17,814 nt of DNA from Isohypsibius dastychi (Eukaryota > Tardigrada > Eutardigrada > Parachela > Isohypsibiidae): positions 1-17,814 of the forward strand of contig JAQIWT010000574.1 in assembly GCA_034696485.1 (NCBI GenBank), written 5' to 3'. The translations under genes and the position numbers were made by a program. Below the pieces are notes generated by a model that was not told where the DNA came from, did not search any database, and worked only from the letters and a program-made list of their open reading frames with translations. Of the stretch, positions 1 through 8,079 are shown one piece after another; within the stretch, counting starts at the first letter, position 1; every line of letters starts with the position of its first letter.

Positions 1-69
1 AATTGCGAAAAATGGCTGGATGGCATACAACGAGTTGAATTACGAGATTTAGTAGATCATTTGTTTTAA
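1..69 (+). CDS. 3' end of an unrecognised gene (partial)
   Basis: Frame 1 is open from the first base to a TAA at 67-69 and reads NCEKWLDGIQRVELRDLVDHLF, shown here only as its two halves NCEKWLDGIQR and VELRDLVDHLF. The amphipathic, charged composition is like a real protein C-terminus. Only 22 codons are visible, so no family can be assigned, and a chance open frame of this length is quite possible. No AATAAA follows closely. Confidence 0.25.
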   Translation, partial: NCEKWLDGIQRVELRDLVDHLF

Positions 70-295
70 TTTTCGGTTCATATAATTCTGTGTTTTTCGT
101 GGCCTGCTTCACGATTTGGAACGAAAATAGGTAGCCTGCATTGCAGGGAGAGTTCTATCATGGTCTTTTCAGGAAATTCTTAGTTTAGCCAAAAGTTTGA
201 AGTCTATACTTTTGAAATTCTCATCGGTGACCTGATTCTTTCCAGAAGTATATGATAAGCGAGGAACAAACCTACAGTCTAAAGAAGGTTTTTGA

Positions 296-642
296 ATGTT
301 CATTCCCAAAGGAATGTATTGGGTTTTTTTCCATCCAGCGGTTGATAGTTTGGTTTTTCAACAGACTGTCTATTCAGTGGATGTGGTACCTGTACTGCGA
401 TCAGCATACAATTTTGTGGAACTGGTTCCAGATACTGTAAATTTTTTCGTATGTTCTCACTTCTCAGTCAGTTTGTATTTGTCATTCATTCATTCGCTTT
501 TCCAATCGCAGCCTATGTGAAGCGGAACGCCGTAATGTTTATGCCACTCATTTACCCGTGCAAAATCATCGGGAATGTGACCAGTTCTATTATTCGTCTT
601 TGTTTCTAGAACTGGTCGTCCACCCACAGCAGTTCAAGATTT
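296..642 (+). other. Two unrecognised exon-like stretches
   Basis: The frame starting at 296 reads sensibly to about 428 (ending VELVPDT) and is followed by a possible donor GTAAAT at 429. A pyrimidine-rich acceptor ending in GCAG lies just before 511. From there a frame is open through residues such as LCEAERRNVYATHLP and FYYSSLFLELVV to a TAA at about 640-642. The two pieces do not join in phase with the obvious donor, so this is either a decayed gene or a chance pairing. I recognise no domain. Confidence 0.2.
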
Positions 643-1002
643 AATAAGACACAGTAATAATTTTAACGATTGTAAATAATTTCGATTTTTCATACTTATT
701 CCCGGAACGGACAATCACCTCGGCGTTTGCAAATTTATGAGCTGTTCCACAGAATGAACGCCGGAGTGTTTGGTCAACGTACGTAGTTGGCATGACGATA
801 TTAGAGACCCTTTTTTCCAAGTGATGATAACGGACTGATAACGGACTGGCTCAAAAATCTGCCAGGCCGTGAAATTAAAAATTCAGTTTATTTCTTGAAA
901 CGGTTCACTGCTGACTCGCAACGTTATCGCGCTCAATCAAACAACCAGTTGCCGCCAGAACCTTTCTCGCCCGTTTGTTTTGGTTTTAAACCAGCTTCAG
1001 CT
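643..1002. other. No gene recognised
   Basis: I see no convincing coding frame, RNA gene or repeat here. There is a short local duplication, GATAACGGACTG, near 826-850. The stretch just before 1003 is pyrimidine-rich and ends in TTCAG, so it could be an acceptor for the coding-like segment that follows. Confidence 0.3.
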
Positions 1003-1328
1003 ATGAATGGGAAAGAAACTTTCAACACGAAAATGGCTGACTTGATAGATCCTGAAAAAATATGGTTTCTTCAATTTTTGCCAGACGAGGAAAAACCCAT
1101 AAAACAGAAATCCAGTTTCAAAAACATCTTTGAACAAGACTGTCGACCTGATCCGAAATCCAATGCAGTTTAATGATAGTGGACTCATCTTCCGCTTTCA
1201 GTAAACTTTCCATCATTAAAGAAGCGTATACTGGCGAAGAAACAACAAATCTTCCCATTCCTTCCAAATTTGACGCTTTTGCTTTCCTTCCACCTGGCAT
1301 TTCGCAACTTTACCCTCGCTTTCCGTAG
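1003..1328 (+). other. Unrecognised coding-like segments upstream of the astacin exons
   Basis: From the ATG at 1003 a frame runs to a TAA at 1171-1173 and includes KMADLIDPEKIWFLQFLPDEE. A second frame with protein-like composition (FSKLSIIKEAYTGEETTNLP, then FDAFAFLPPGISQLYPRF) is open from about 1179 to a TAG at 1326-1328, with a possible acceptor CTTTCAG ending at 1201. The segments are in different frames. They could be upstream exons of the astacin gene that begins at 1373, or an older insertion. No signal peptide is evident and I recognise no family. Confidence 0.25.
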
Positions 1329-2017
1329 TGTATTTCCCATGATTAATCAATTCAGCGTTTGAGGAATTTTAGATTACATCCGTGAAGGAGTACCAAGAAC
1401 CTCGCAACCATTGAGAGATGACCTTTTCGAAGGTGACATCGTTCTAACAGCCCCAGCTGTAAAAAGACCCATCGTGTTTGAGTAAACACACTTTTTCTAT
1501 TTTGGTTTTCAAATTTCAGGACGCTCTAGCCAATGCTCTTTATCATGATGGAAGCTGGAAAAATAACAAGGTTTATTACGAAATTTCCGGAGACTACGGT
1601 AACTCGCCCGTGCTCAGCCGGCAGACAAAAAGGTGACAGGTATTCTGGTCTTTTAGACACTGAAGAACGGGGAACTATAGAAAGAGCGATGCGGGGTATT
1701 TCGTCAGAAACCAGCGTCGAGTTTCACAGACGAACGAATCCGCAAGTCTACTTGCACATTTTCAGCGAAAATGGGTGAGATGTTCGGTCTGACTATGTCT
1801 CAGAACGTTTTTTACATGAGAAATCACCGAGACCGTAAAGACCTTCGACTGACCTGCTGTACTTAAGATAGAATTTGCCTCAATTACTGTGCTGCCCGCG
1901 ACTTTGATGAGCGCAGAGCTATTGAAGTCGACGGTTTTTTAAAGTTGAAGGGTGACGTTACGTCAGAAACGCGTCATTCGTGACCTTTATTAAATCTTGT
2001 GTTATTCATCATGCATT

Positions 2018-2720
2018 TCATTCTGGCAATCCAAAATTATTTAAATCATCGTTTTCAAAATCATCCGAGAACAGTAAAGGTTCACTTGAGCTTATCTGGG
2101 CATTCTGCGTTTTATCCTGCAGATCATTAATGGAAAACAAATAATCAGGAACGTGCGTATTTTTGGCAAAGAATTTCTCCACTTTCCTCAGATGTCATAA
2201 AGCCACATCAGCATTTTCTGGACCTTCTGACCTCCGGAAAGATATTTGTGAATGAGTTCATGCCTTTGAATAAATCTGTGCAGCCATCCGTTAGAAGCCT
2301 TGAAGTCAGTAATCCCCATTTCCGCTGCAATGCACTTGGCAATTTCTTAAATCAACACACCGGAAACAGGAATTCTCCGAGATCGGGAAAGATGAAAAAC
2401 ATCAACAATTGCCTGCTCCAGCGCTGGATTTATCAGTATTCCTTCACCTCGCGATTTAAGATCAACATTCGGCACTGATCCCCTCTTCTCCACATCTGCT
2501 CGCTTCTTCAAAATGTTTGAAATAGTTCCTTGAGATACACCGCATTCTGCTGCGATGACGGTTTGTGAATACTACAGAAGAAAAAACCGTAAGAACGTCA
2601 GCTTCAAAACTTCAATTCCGACATACCCCCTTCTCCCGTTCGTTTTAGCACCTGCAATCTTTGCTCCAGGGATGAATATTTGGTCTGCCTTTTGGGTTTT
2701 TCGGTGGAAACTAAAGACAT
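2018..2720 (-). pseudogene. Tigger/pogo transposase remnant with psq and CENP-B DNA-binding domains
   Basis: The reading starts at the minus-strand ATG at 2718-2720 (MSLVSTEKPKRQTKYSSLEQ). A 55-base intron (2572-2626) is followed by the psq helix-turn-helix, with AAECGVSQGTISNILKKRAD. A CENP-B/Tc5 domain follows (LEQAIVDVFHLSRSRRIPVS; later ITDFKASNGWLHRFIQRH), broken by TAA at 2347-2349. The frame then shifts at about 2218 straight into a C-terminal tail (KVEKFFAKNTHVPDYLFS, then FSDDFENDDLNNFGLPE) ending at 2018-2020. The DDE domain expected between the CENP-B domain and the tail, several hundred bases, is absent. The splice junction after GEGG is off by one base. The protein cannot catalyse transposition. 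DNA binding would also need the stop bypassed. Confidence 0.7.
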
Positions 2721-2858
2721 GTTGACAGCAGTAGGAAACAGTTCGGAGATTAAAGCAGAAAACCGGGGAGAAGAACCACAACAACTAATTCTCGCACCAG
2801 TGATGGGCTAAGCAAGAGGGTGAGGGTGACCGCAGCGAAATTTACCTTGGGTGCCTAA

Positions 2859-2971
2859 TAAAGTCGCGGGGTACCCCTCATTGTGTGCTGCTCAGCCCCT
2901 TAACCACAAAAATGCAGTGACACATTCATTTTGAAAATACTAAAGTTGCGGGGTATTAAAGTCGCGGGGTA
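2859..2971 (+). repeat. Three copies of TAAAGTCGCGGGGTA at the transposon's right end
   Basis: Copies lie at 2859-2873, 2941-2955 (one mismatch: TTGC for TCGC) and 2957-2971. The last is part of the right terminal inverted repeat of the Tigger-like element. A matching core, GCCCGCGACTTTG, lies in its left end near 1895-1908. Subterminal reiteration of the terminal motif is typical of transposase-binding sites; that role is inferred. Confidence 0.6.
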
Positions 2972-3550
2972 GTACAGTATCAAAAGTCTAAAGTCACTTC
3001 AATGATAAACATGTTCACATTTGGTTGTTGGAGTTATGTGGGACGCAAAGATGGTGGTGGTCGACAAGAGCTCAGCCTGCAGAAAAGCGTATGCGTAACT
3101 CATGGCATCGCAGCTCATGAACTTCTTCACCCTCTTGGCTTTCATCATGAACAAAGCAGGTCCGACCGTGATGATCACGTCACCTTCATTGAAAGCAACA
3201 TAAGACCAGGTACCTTTCCTCTCTTCTTCTCATCCCTTTGTCATCCCACAAAGTAAGGTTTAGTTTAGCGATGCTTAGTATTTCGAAAACCAAGATACAA
3301 ACAACATGAACTTACCTTATGACTACCGGTCTGTTATGTAATACGATGCGTTTGCCGCGTCAAAAAACAGTAGATAAACAATAAAGCCAAAGCGAACAGG
3401 TTTTGAAATAAGACAGCGGGATGGACCATCCTCATTCGAAAGGTCAACAAGTATTACAGCTGTTATGGTACGGGAACCCCCAAATCTGGTAAGGGCACAT
3501 GGTGACGTTTTGTGAATTTCATACGAAATTCCGGTAAAAGGTCAAAATAT

Positions 3551-4072
3551 GAATTGGAACGGCTCGTGGATGCTATTTTGCTGGGAATGATATCGGATGG
3601 ATCAGATCAAAGCCTAAATTTTGTGCATCAAAATGTGATGAGAATCCGGAATGCACTCACTTTGATGTCCTGCAGGAAGACCATCTGCGTTTTGAAAAAA
3701 AGATGGGCGTCCAAAGATCAAGCACGGTATACTGATGACCAAGACCGCCTTTGTAGGATCAACGAGAAGAGAATCGCCGCTAACATCGACTGGAATGGTC
3801 AAAAGTGGGCGCATGGATGCTATTTTGTAGGGAATGACATTGTGTGGATCAGAACGACAACGGAGTTTTGCGCACCCAAGTGTGATGCCCATTCGCACTA
3901 CGACTTCCTGAACCAGCACTGCGTTTTGAAAAGAGGTCCAGCTTCAAAAAAAACGCCCAATATGTCGATGAGCCAAACCGAATATGCGGGATTCTGTGAA
4001 ATTCAGATTCTCAGTGTCCTCCGTCGGGGTTTTGAAGGTTCCTGTAGTGACTCAAACATTCACGACCTGTAA
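3551..4072 (+). pseudogene. Two tandem apple/PAN-like Cys-rich modules, frameshifted
   Basis: The second module (about 3790-4015) reads DWNGQKWAHGCYFVGNDI, then FCAPKCDAHS and HCVLKRGPASKK, ending in a Cys near FCEI. The first (about 3551-3770) has the same order when read across frames: WNGS, GCYFAGNDIGWIRSK, FCASKCDENPECTHFDV, then CVLKKRWASK in another frame. The pattern of Gly-Cys, GNDI, spaced Cys pairs, CTHF and C-LK is that of apple/PAN modules, which bind proteins or carbohydrates in secreted proteins. The modules start about 60 bases after the possible donor (GTAAGG at 3489) of the last astacin exon, so they were probably the C-terminal part of the same protease. The long 3512-4072 frame is only partly the true frame: it reads module 2 correctly and module 1 mostly out of frame. 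Confidence 0.55.
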
Positions 4073-4239
4073 CGTCAGTTTTTTCCACGTGTTCCAGCTA
4101 CCAGTCAGATGAAGAGAATAAGAACGTACTCTACAACCATTTTACTTTGACAAGCGTTGATCAATAAAACTTCAGAGGTCATTAAACTGGGGAGATACAC
4201 TGGCATCAAAAACGCATCAGTTGTGGCTTCGTTAAAACT
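4073..4239. other. No gene recognised
   Basis: This is AT-rich sequence between the Cys-rich modules and the Tigger-like scrap. I see no open frame with protein-like composition and no repeat. An AATAAA at about 4163-4168 could be the polyadenylation signal of the astacin/PAN gene, roughly 90 bases after its TAA at 4070-4072, but it could also be chance. Confidence 0.3.
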
Positions 4240-4345
4240 AGCGTCATTGACCAGGGATACCATTCTGACAATCCAGAACAATCAAATCATTATTTTCCAA
4301 ATCATCCTCAGTCCATGGAGGTTTGTCTAAGCTAATCAGGACAAC
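4240..4345 (-). pseudogene. C-terminal scrap of a second Tigger-like transposase
   Basis: On the minus strand this reads VLISLDKPPWTEDDLENNDL followed by IVLDCQNG and a stop. It matches the tail of the element at 1887-2977, which reads ISSSEPLLFSDDFENDDLNN. At the DNA level the shared blocks include CATTCTG-CAATCCA, AAATCAT, AAATCATCC and AAGCT-ATC. The scrap ends close to the left end of the piggyBac-type element at 4401. No matching continuation is seen to the right of that element at 7970, so it seems to have been truncated rather than split. Confidence 0.45.
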
Positions 4346-4400
4346 CACAACATCTGATTCTCGAACTGAGAAGTTTTGAACTCGAGGGATTGCACAGTAA

Positions 4401-4436
4401 ACTCTCTGTGCCTTACCTGGGGTCGCTCAGACCCCA
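4401..4436 (+). repeat. Left inverted terminus and subterminal palindrome of the piggyBac-type element
   Basis: ACTCTCTGTGCC is followed three bases later by a palindrome with arms TGGGGTC and GACCCCA around GCTCA. The right end of the element carries the same 12-bp terminus in inverse orientation. These are the expected positions for transposase binding and cleavage. Confidence 0.6.
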
Positions 4437-5022
4437 CGCTTTGAACAAAAAAGCCCTGCTGCTTTTTTAGCCAACATATGAACTTCAAATTCAAAATCTC
4501 TGTAGAGTTTCTGATTCTCTACAAAGTGGCTTTTGAAACTTTCAAAAATTTCAATTTGGTTAGAAGATACTGTCTGGGGCTTATTTTGATGCCCGAATGG
4601 TGGTCCTCATTCGATCGCAATTCTGCGATGTTCTAATCGGGCAAAATTTTTGCAACAAATTGAAAATTCAGAGTCTGTACTTTTATCTGTCACACGGTAC
4701 GTAAATCGACATAGAAGAATATTATTTGAAAAACTGACAGCTTTGGAATCATTGGGCAATCTGATACGGCTGTTCCTAATGAATCGCCACAGATTACCGA
4801 ACTGGGCTGTGGTCAGCATGCGAGGCTCTTTGTCCATACAGAAAGAGCACTTGACACGCTTTTATTAAAAGTACGAACAGAAAGTTATTCGCCACCTCAC
4901 AAAAGAGCATCCGCGTTCACCCAGAATATAAACTCCTGATGATTGGAAACGTAATTATTTTTTGAGCTCAGTGTATTCCCGAATATATTTTTGTGAATAA
5001 TATACACATCTATCACACGCAC
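4437..5022 (+). other. 5' region of the piggyBac-type element, with an unassigned open frame
   Basis: A frame open from just after a TGA at about 4587 to a TAA at 4866-4868 has protein-like content (HSIAILRCSNRAKFL, later YVNRHRRILFEKLTALESLG). A GTACGT donor-like site sits inside it at about 4698. It may be a further exon of the unknown gene at 5023, a separate decayed gene, or chance. Closer to 5023, AT-rich boxes TATATTTTT (about 4983-4991) and ATAATATACAC (about 4997-5007) lie 15-40 bases upstream of the ATG and could be a core promoter. Confidence 0.25.
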
Positions 5023-5458
5023 ATGGATCCTGTCGCGAAGCTTGAAGCGGAATTTCACAAGCTTGAGTGAGTAAAATGTGTTGAATAAAAACGTTAATAT
5101 TATTCATCTTGAAAATATTTACAGACTGATATTCCCATCAAATATCGTGACGTTTTTGGACCGCGCGGCTGGATCCAAGATTGGCGGCCAGGCCCGATTT
5201 GCCATATACCGAGCAATAAGTCGAAAAATTCTTGTGAGAAAAATTGTTTTTGATTCAGTTATAATTCACAAGTTAATTTAATATTTATTTTAGCACGACG
5301 TGAAATTGGTTCACTCGCAAGAAGGTGAAAAGGTCGTTCTTGTTTATCCTCAGCCCTTATTGTCTTTCATTCGGGAGAAATTCGGCGAAGGAAAAACAGA
5401 AAGTCGTGGCTCGGTTCATGTCACAATGGAGCACCTTGCCAGAATCAATTGGGACTGA
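5023..5458 (+). CDS. Spliced gene for an unrecognised 105-residue protein inside the piggyBac element
   Basis: Three exons, 5023-5066, 5125-5233 and 5294-5458, join in frame through canonical GT-AG introns of 58 and 60 bases (donors GTGAGT and GTGAGA, acceptors TTTACAG and ATTTTAG). The splice phases, 2 and then 0, are consistent. The product starts MDPVAKLEAEFHKLELIFPS, has a basic central helix-like part (GSKIGGQARFAIYRAISRKI), then a part ending LLSFIREKFGEG and VTMEHLARINWD. I recognise no family. The small size and basic helix would suit a DNA-binding or regulatory protein, but that is a guess. There is no signal peptide or membrane segment. It has no stop or frameshift, unlike the transposase next door. 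AATAAA lies 63 bases after the stop, so it has its own transcript end. Confidence 0.62.
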
Positions 5459-5520
5459 AGTGTGACTTGCTCTGTTTTGTTATGTCGCCGCATTCTTACA
5501 TTTTGTCACTTTGAAAGACT

Positions 5521-5526
5521 AATAAA
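5521..5526 (+). terminator. Polyadenylation signal AATAAA of the 105-residue gene
   Basis: A canonical AATAAA lies 63 bases after the TGA at 5456-5458 and 91 bases before the transposase ATG at 5617. The two genes of the element therefore probably make separate messages. Confidence 0.55.
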
Positions 5527-5616
5527 TTCCTGATGCTTTTATGTAAGAGAAAGTCTACCACTAGAACATCTGCACGTGTTCATTCGCCATTTCGTCTTCA
5601 CGTTTTTGTTAATAAA

Positions 5617-7503
5617 ATGCCGAGCGCTAAAAAACTTCGAGTCGCCATGAATAAGTTTGTTGGTAATCCAGATCCTGATTCTGAAATTGAGTCAGATGAG
5701 GATATAAGTCCGCAAGACGAGGAATTGATTTTGGAACCGGATTCAATTGAAATCGACGATTGTTGTACTGATAGCGAAGAAGACTACAGCGACAACGACG
5801 ATGATGACATACTTTATTCTCTGAATGATCGGTTTACCTCTCGAAACGGCGAATATCAATGGAAGAAAGCATATGATGGAACTAACAAAGTGAGTGCAAT
5901 GGATAAAATGACTGGTCAGCCGGGAGTAAAGCCGCATGTTGCCGAAAAGGTCAAAACTATTGAAGCCGCTTTCGTTGTTTTTTTCCCGGATTTGATGAAG
6001 TCAACTATTATTTTGTACACCAATATCGAGGGATCACGGCGCTATCCTGACTGGAAAGAACTGAATAATACAGAACTCGACGCATTCCTTGGTGAGTTGT
6101 AGATGTTCGAAAATCAAGTTCTAGATTATATTATGCTCTTGGTTTATAACCAAAATCAATAAAAAATAATATGTAATATTTTTCATAGGTCTGCTGATAC
6201 TCCAAGGTGTTTTCAACGAAAATAAAAGATCAACTAGAGATCTTTGGAGCTCCAGGAATTGCCAGCTTGTTTGCAACGCAACAATGTCCAAAGAGAGATT
6301 CTGTCAAATCCTTTGTGCCATGAGATTCGATGAAAAGCTTACCAGGCAAGATCGCATAGCAAAGGACAAAATGACTCATATTCGACAACTTTTTGATACT
6401 TGGGCCTGCACATTGAAAAATTCGTTCACACCAAGTGAGAATGTTACGGTGGATGAGATGCTCGTTCCATTCAAAGGACGTTGCCAATTTAAACAGTATA
6501 TGCCGAACAAGCCTCGTTCCAAATATGGGCTGAAATTTTGGATTCTGGCGGATGCAAAAACATCTTATGCAGCAAATGTTCAGCTGTACACAGGAAAATC
6601 TGCTGAAGGAGGACCCGAGAAAAAACAAGGAAAGCGGGTTGTGCTTGATCTGGTGGACTACCTAGGGGCTTCATCAGGGAGGAATGTAACATCTGACAAT
6701 TTCTTCACCGATATCGAGCTCGCAGAGGATGAAGCGCAATATGACCTTAGTTGGCACAATTCGGAAAAATAAGCCGGAAATTCCAATTGAATTTTTACCA
6801 TCACCGAACCGAGAAGTTTCTTCCAGTTTATTTGGATTCACGGATGATATGACTCTAGTATCTTATGTGCCAAAAAAAAGGGCGAGCAGTCATCTTGCTG
6901 AGCACTTTTCATCATAATTCAGATATCGATTCTGGCCCTGATAAAAAACCGGAAATCATTAGAACGTACAATTCTGCAAAAACTGGAGTTGACACCTTGG
7001 ATCAGCGAGTCGGCAACTATTCTTGCAAGAGAAAGAGTTCTCGGTGGCCGATGGCATTGTTCTTCACAATGATAGACATTTCGGCAAACAATGCCTTCGT
7101 TGTTTGGAGTGACATTCATCCAGCTTGGAACAAACAGAAGTCGCATAAAAGAAGAATATTCCTGGAGGATCTTGGTTATTCTCTTCTCGAAAAACAACTG
7201 CGTCGGCGTAGAGAGAATAAGGTATTCCAATAATTAAAAATTTGTTACAATTCACCAGGGATGACTTGTTCTGATTTCTAGAATCTCAGAGAAAGCCTTC
7301 GAGAATTCATCTATAAGTTGATGGAGGAAGAACAACCAAATGAGATCCATGATCATGATGTTGGATTACAAATTGGAAAACGAAAGCGATGTCACATGTG
7401 CACCAGAACAACTGATCGAAAAACAACGCAATTGTGTAATGGCTGTATGAAAAATGTCTGTTCGGCTCATGTTATTTCATCGTGTGGTAATTGTTTGAAC
7501 TAA
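5617..7503 (+). pseudogene. piggyBac transposase, three exons, two frameshifts
   Basis: DDD-type transposase. Exon 1 (ATG at 5617, to 6091) has the acidic N-terminal region typical of the family (PDSEIESDEDISP, EEDYSDNDDDD). A roughly 97-base intron (about 6092-6188) leads to exon 2, with LLILQGVFNENKRSTRDLWS and the first catalytic Asp in VDEMLVPFKGR (codon 6452-6454). The second Asp is in SDNFFTD (6695-6697) and the third in KTGVDTLDQ (6991-6993). A 60-base intron (7222-7281, phase 0) leads to exon 3 with the Cys-rich tail (RCHMCTRTT, CNGCMKNVCSAH, CGNC) that binds the transposon ends. An upstream in-frame ATG at 5533 exists, but 5617 fits the acidic start better. Frameshifts lie at about 6724-6730, after DIELAE, and in the eight-A run 6872-6879, so no full protein is made. 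Otherwise the sequence is well preserved, suggesting recent inactivation. Confidence 0.88.
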
Positions 7504-7904
7504 TTATAGTCTGTGTTGTGCATTATTAGATTTGAGCTGTAACCGTGATTTCGAATGGTCGAAAATTGAATGAAGTTAACGAGCTGGAGTGACACACTTG
7601 ATATTCCCTTCTAACTTGAGCATAATGTTATTTAAAATCAATTTGGGATTTGGGGCTAGAAAAAAATTAAACGGGCAGGCTGGCAACAGCATTTTTAGAA
7701 CCGAGAGAGAATATCCCGCATACAGCGGTAGTCCGACGATATCAGCAATTAAATCAAGGTGGTTTTGCACTAAATCCTGTACCTTTGTGTGCATTAAATG
7801 GACCACGGGTGTTGGCTCTAATTTCCATCATCTGCGTTGATCAGCTTAGGCAAAACTGCCCAAGACCGAATAAACTAAATAAACTGGCGCTGATTGGCTA
7901 AATG
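7504..7904 (+). other. 3' region of the piggyBac element; no gene recognised
   Basis: This lies between the transposase stop and the right subterminal palindrome. Open frames on both strands (about 7576-7840) overlap each other and have no recognisable content. An AATAAA-like site, GAATAAAC, lies at about 7868-7875, and no closer one to the transposase stop is evident. Confidence 0.35.
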
Positions 7905-7969
7905 ACCTGGGGCCTGAAAGACCCCACTACGTGCTCAAAGGAGCGCTGGTCACTCAGGGCACAGAGAGT
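7905..7969 (-). repeat. Right subterminal palindrome and inverted terminus of the piggyBac-type element
   Basis: A palindrome-like ACCTGGGG...GACCCCA is at 7905-7926, and the terminus GGCACAGAGAGT at 7958-7969 is the exact reverse complement of 4401-4412. The spacing between palindrome and end is 31 bases here but only 3 on the left; such asymmetry is common in piggyBac ends. Confidence 0.6.
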
Positions 7970-8079
7970 GAACAAATGATAAATGTTTTGATTGAGGTGA
8001 TCATTCTCAATCTTTAGCAATGAAATCATTTTCTCGAAATGGCGGCTCTGAGTTCTTTGTATCATAACTGTCTCCGTAT

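Larger units (their letters stand above)
1887..2977 (-). mobile_element. Internally deleted Tigger/pogo-like DNA transposon
   Basis: The left end at 1887 reads CTGTGCTGCCCGCGACTTTG. The right end, read on the minus strand from 2977, begins CTGTACTACCCCGCGACTTT. These are imperfect inverted termini, and each is flanked by TA (1885-1886 and 2978-2979), the dinucleotide target of Tc1/mariner/pogo transposons. Inside, on the minus strand, are a psq-type helix-turn-helix, a CENP-B/Tc5-type DNA-binding domain and a transposase C-terminus, but no DDE catalytic core. At 1.09 kb the element is about half the length of a full Tigger. It lies within an intron of the astacin pseudogene, which would be about 160 bases long without it. 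Confidence 0.7.
1373..3488 (+). pseudogene. Astacin-family zinc metalloprotease, broken (five exons visible)
   Basis: Astacins (M12A) are secreted zinc endopeptidases made with an inhibitory prodomain. Exons read here: 1373-1473 (prodomain with the FEGD motif, whose Asp blocks the zinc), 1520-1598 (mature start, WKNNKVYYEISGDY), 1657-1774 (IERAMRGISSETSVEFHRRT, then YLHIFSENG), 3025-3209 (GCWSYVG and the intact zinc site HELLHPLGFHHEQ) and 3279-3488 (PYDYRSVM Met-turn plus zinc-ligand Tyr). Introns 1474-1519, 1599-1656 and 3210-3278 are 46-69 bases; the fourth is 1,250 bases because a Tigger-like element sits in it. Damage: TAA at 3339-3341 between the Met-turn and the Tyr, TAA at 3375-3377, GG instead of AG at the acceptor 3023-3024, a phase mismatch into the last exon, and a weak first donor (GTGTTT). 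Family assignment is firm. Loss of function is inferred from the combined lesions. Confidence 0.82.
4401..7969 (+). mobile_element. piggyBac-type transposon carrying two genes
   Basis: The boundaries are the inverted ends ACTCTCTGTGCC at 4401-4412 and GGCACAGAGAGT at 7958-7969. Near each end lies a subterminal palindrome of the form CCTGGGGnC...GACCCCA (4416-4436 and 7906-7926), a feature I associate with animal piggyBac-like ends. Inside are a spliced gene of unknown function (5023-5458) and a piggyBac transposase (5617-7503), both on the plus strand. The usual TTAA target duplication is not intact at either edge (GTAA on the left, GAAC on the right), so the exact termini may be a few bases off or the flanks have mutated. 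The element is 3.57 kb, long for one with a transposase of about 600 codons, because of the 1.2 kb ahead of the transposase. Confidence 0.68.

Noticed and set aside
2978-3024. Upstream extension of the astacin zinc-site exon (in-frame ATG at 3002)
   Set aside because: The previous exon ends exactly at ENG with phase 2, and the family continues GCWSYVG, so 2978-3024 is intron remnant next to the Tigger-like insertion. Only the AG to GG change hides the junction.
3614-3919. 101-codon minus-strand open frame
   Set aside because: It is antisense to the Cys-rich modules, whose plus-strand Cys pattern is clearly the meaningful reading.
6230-6628. 132-codon minus-strand open frame
   Set aside because: It is antisense to the conserved catalytic part of the piggyBac transposase.
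5617-7503. Domesticated piggyBac-derived host gene
   Set aside because: Terminal inverted repeats are present and the frame is broken twice, which fits a transposon copy rather than a host gene under constraint.
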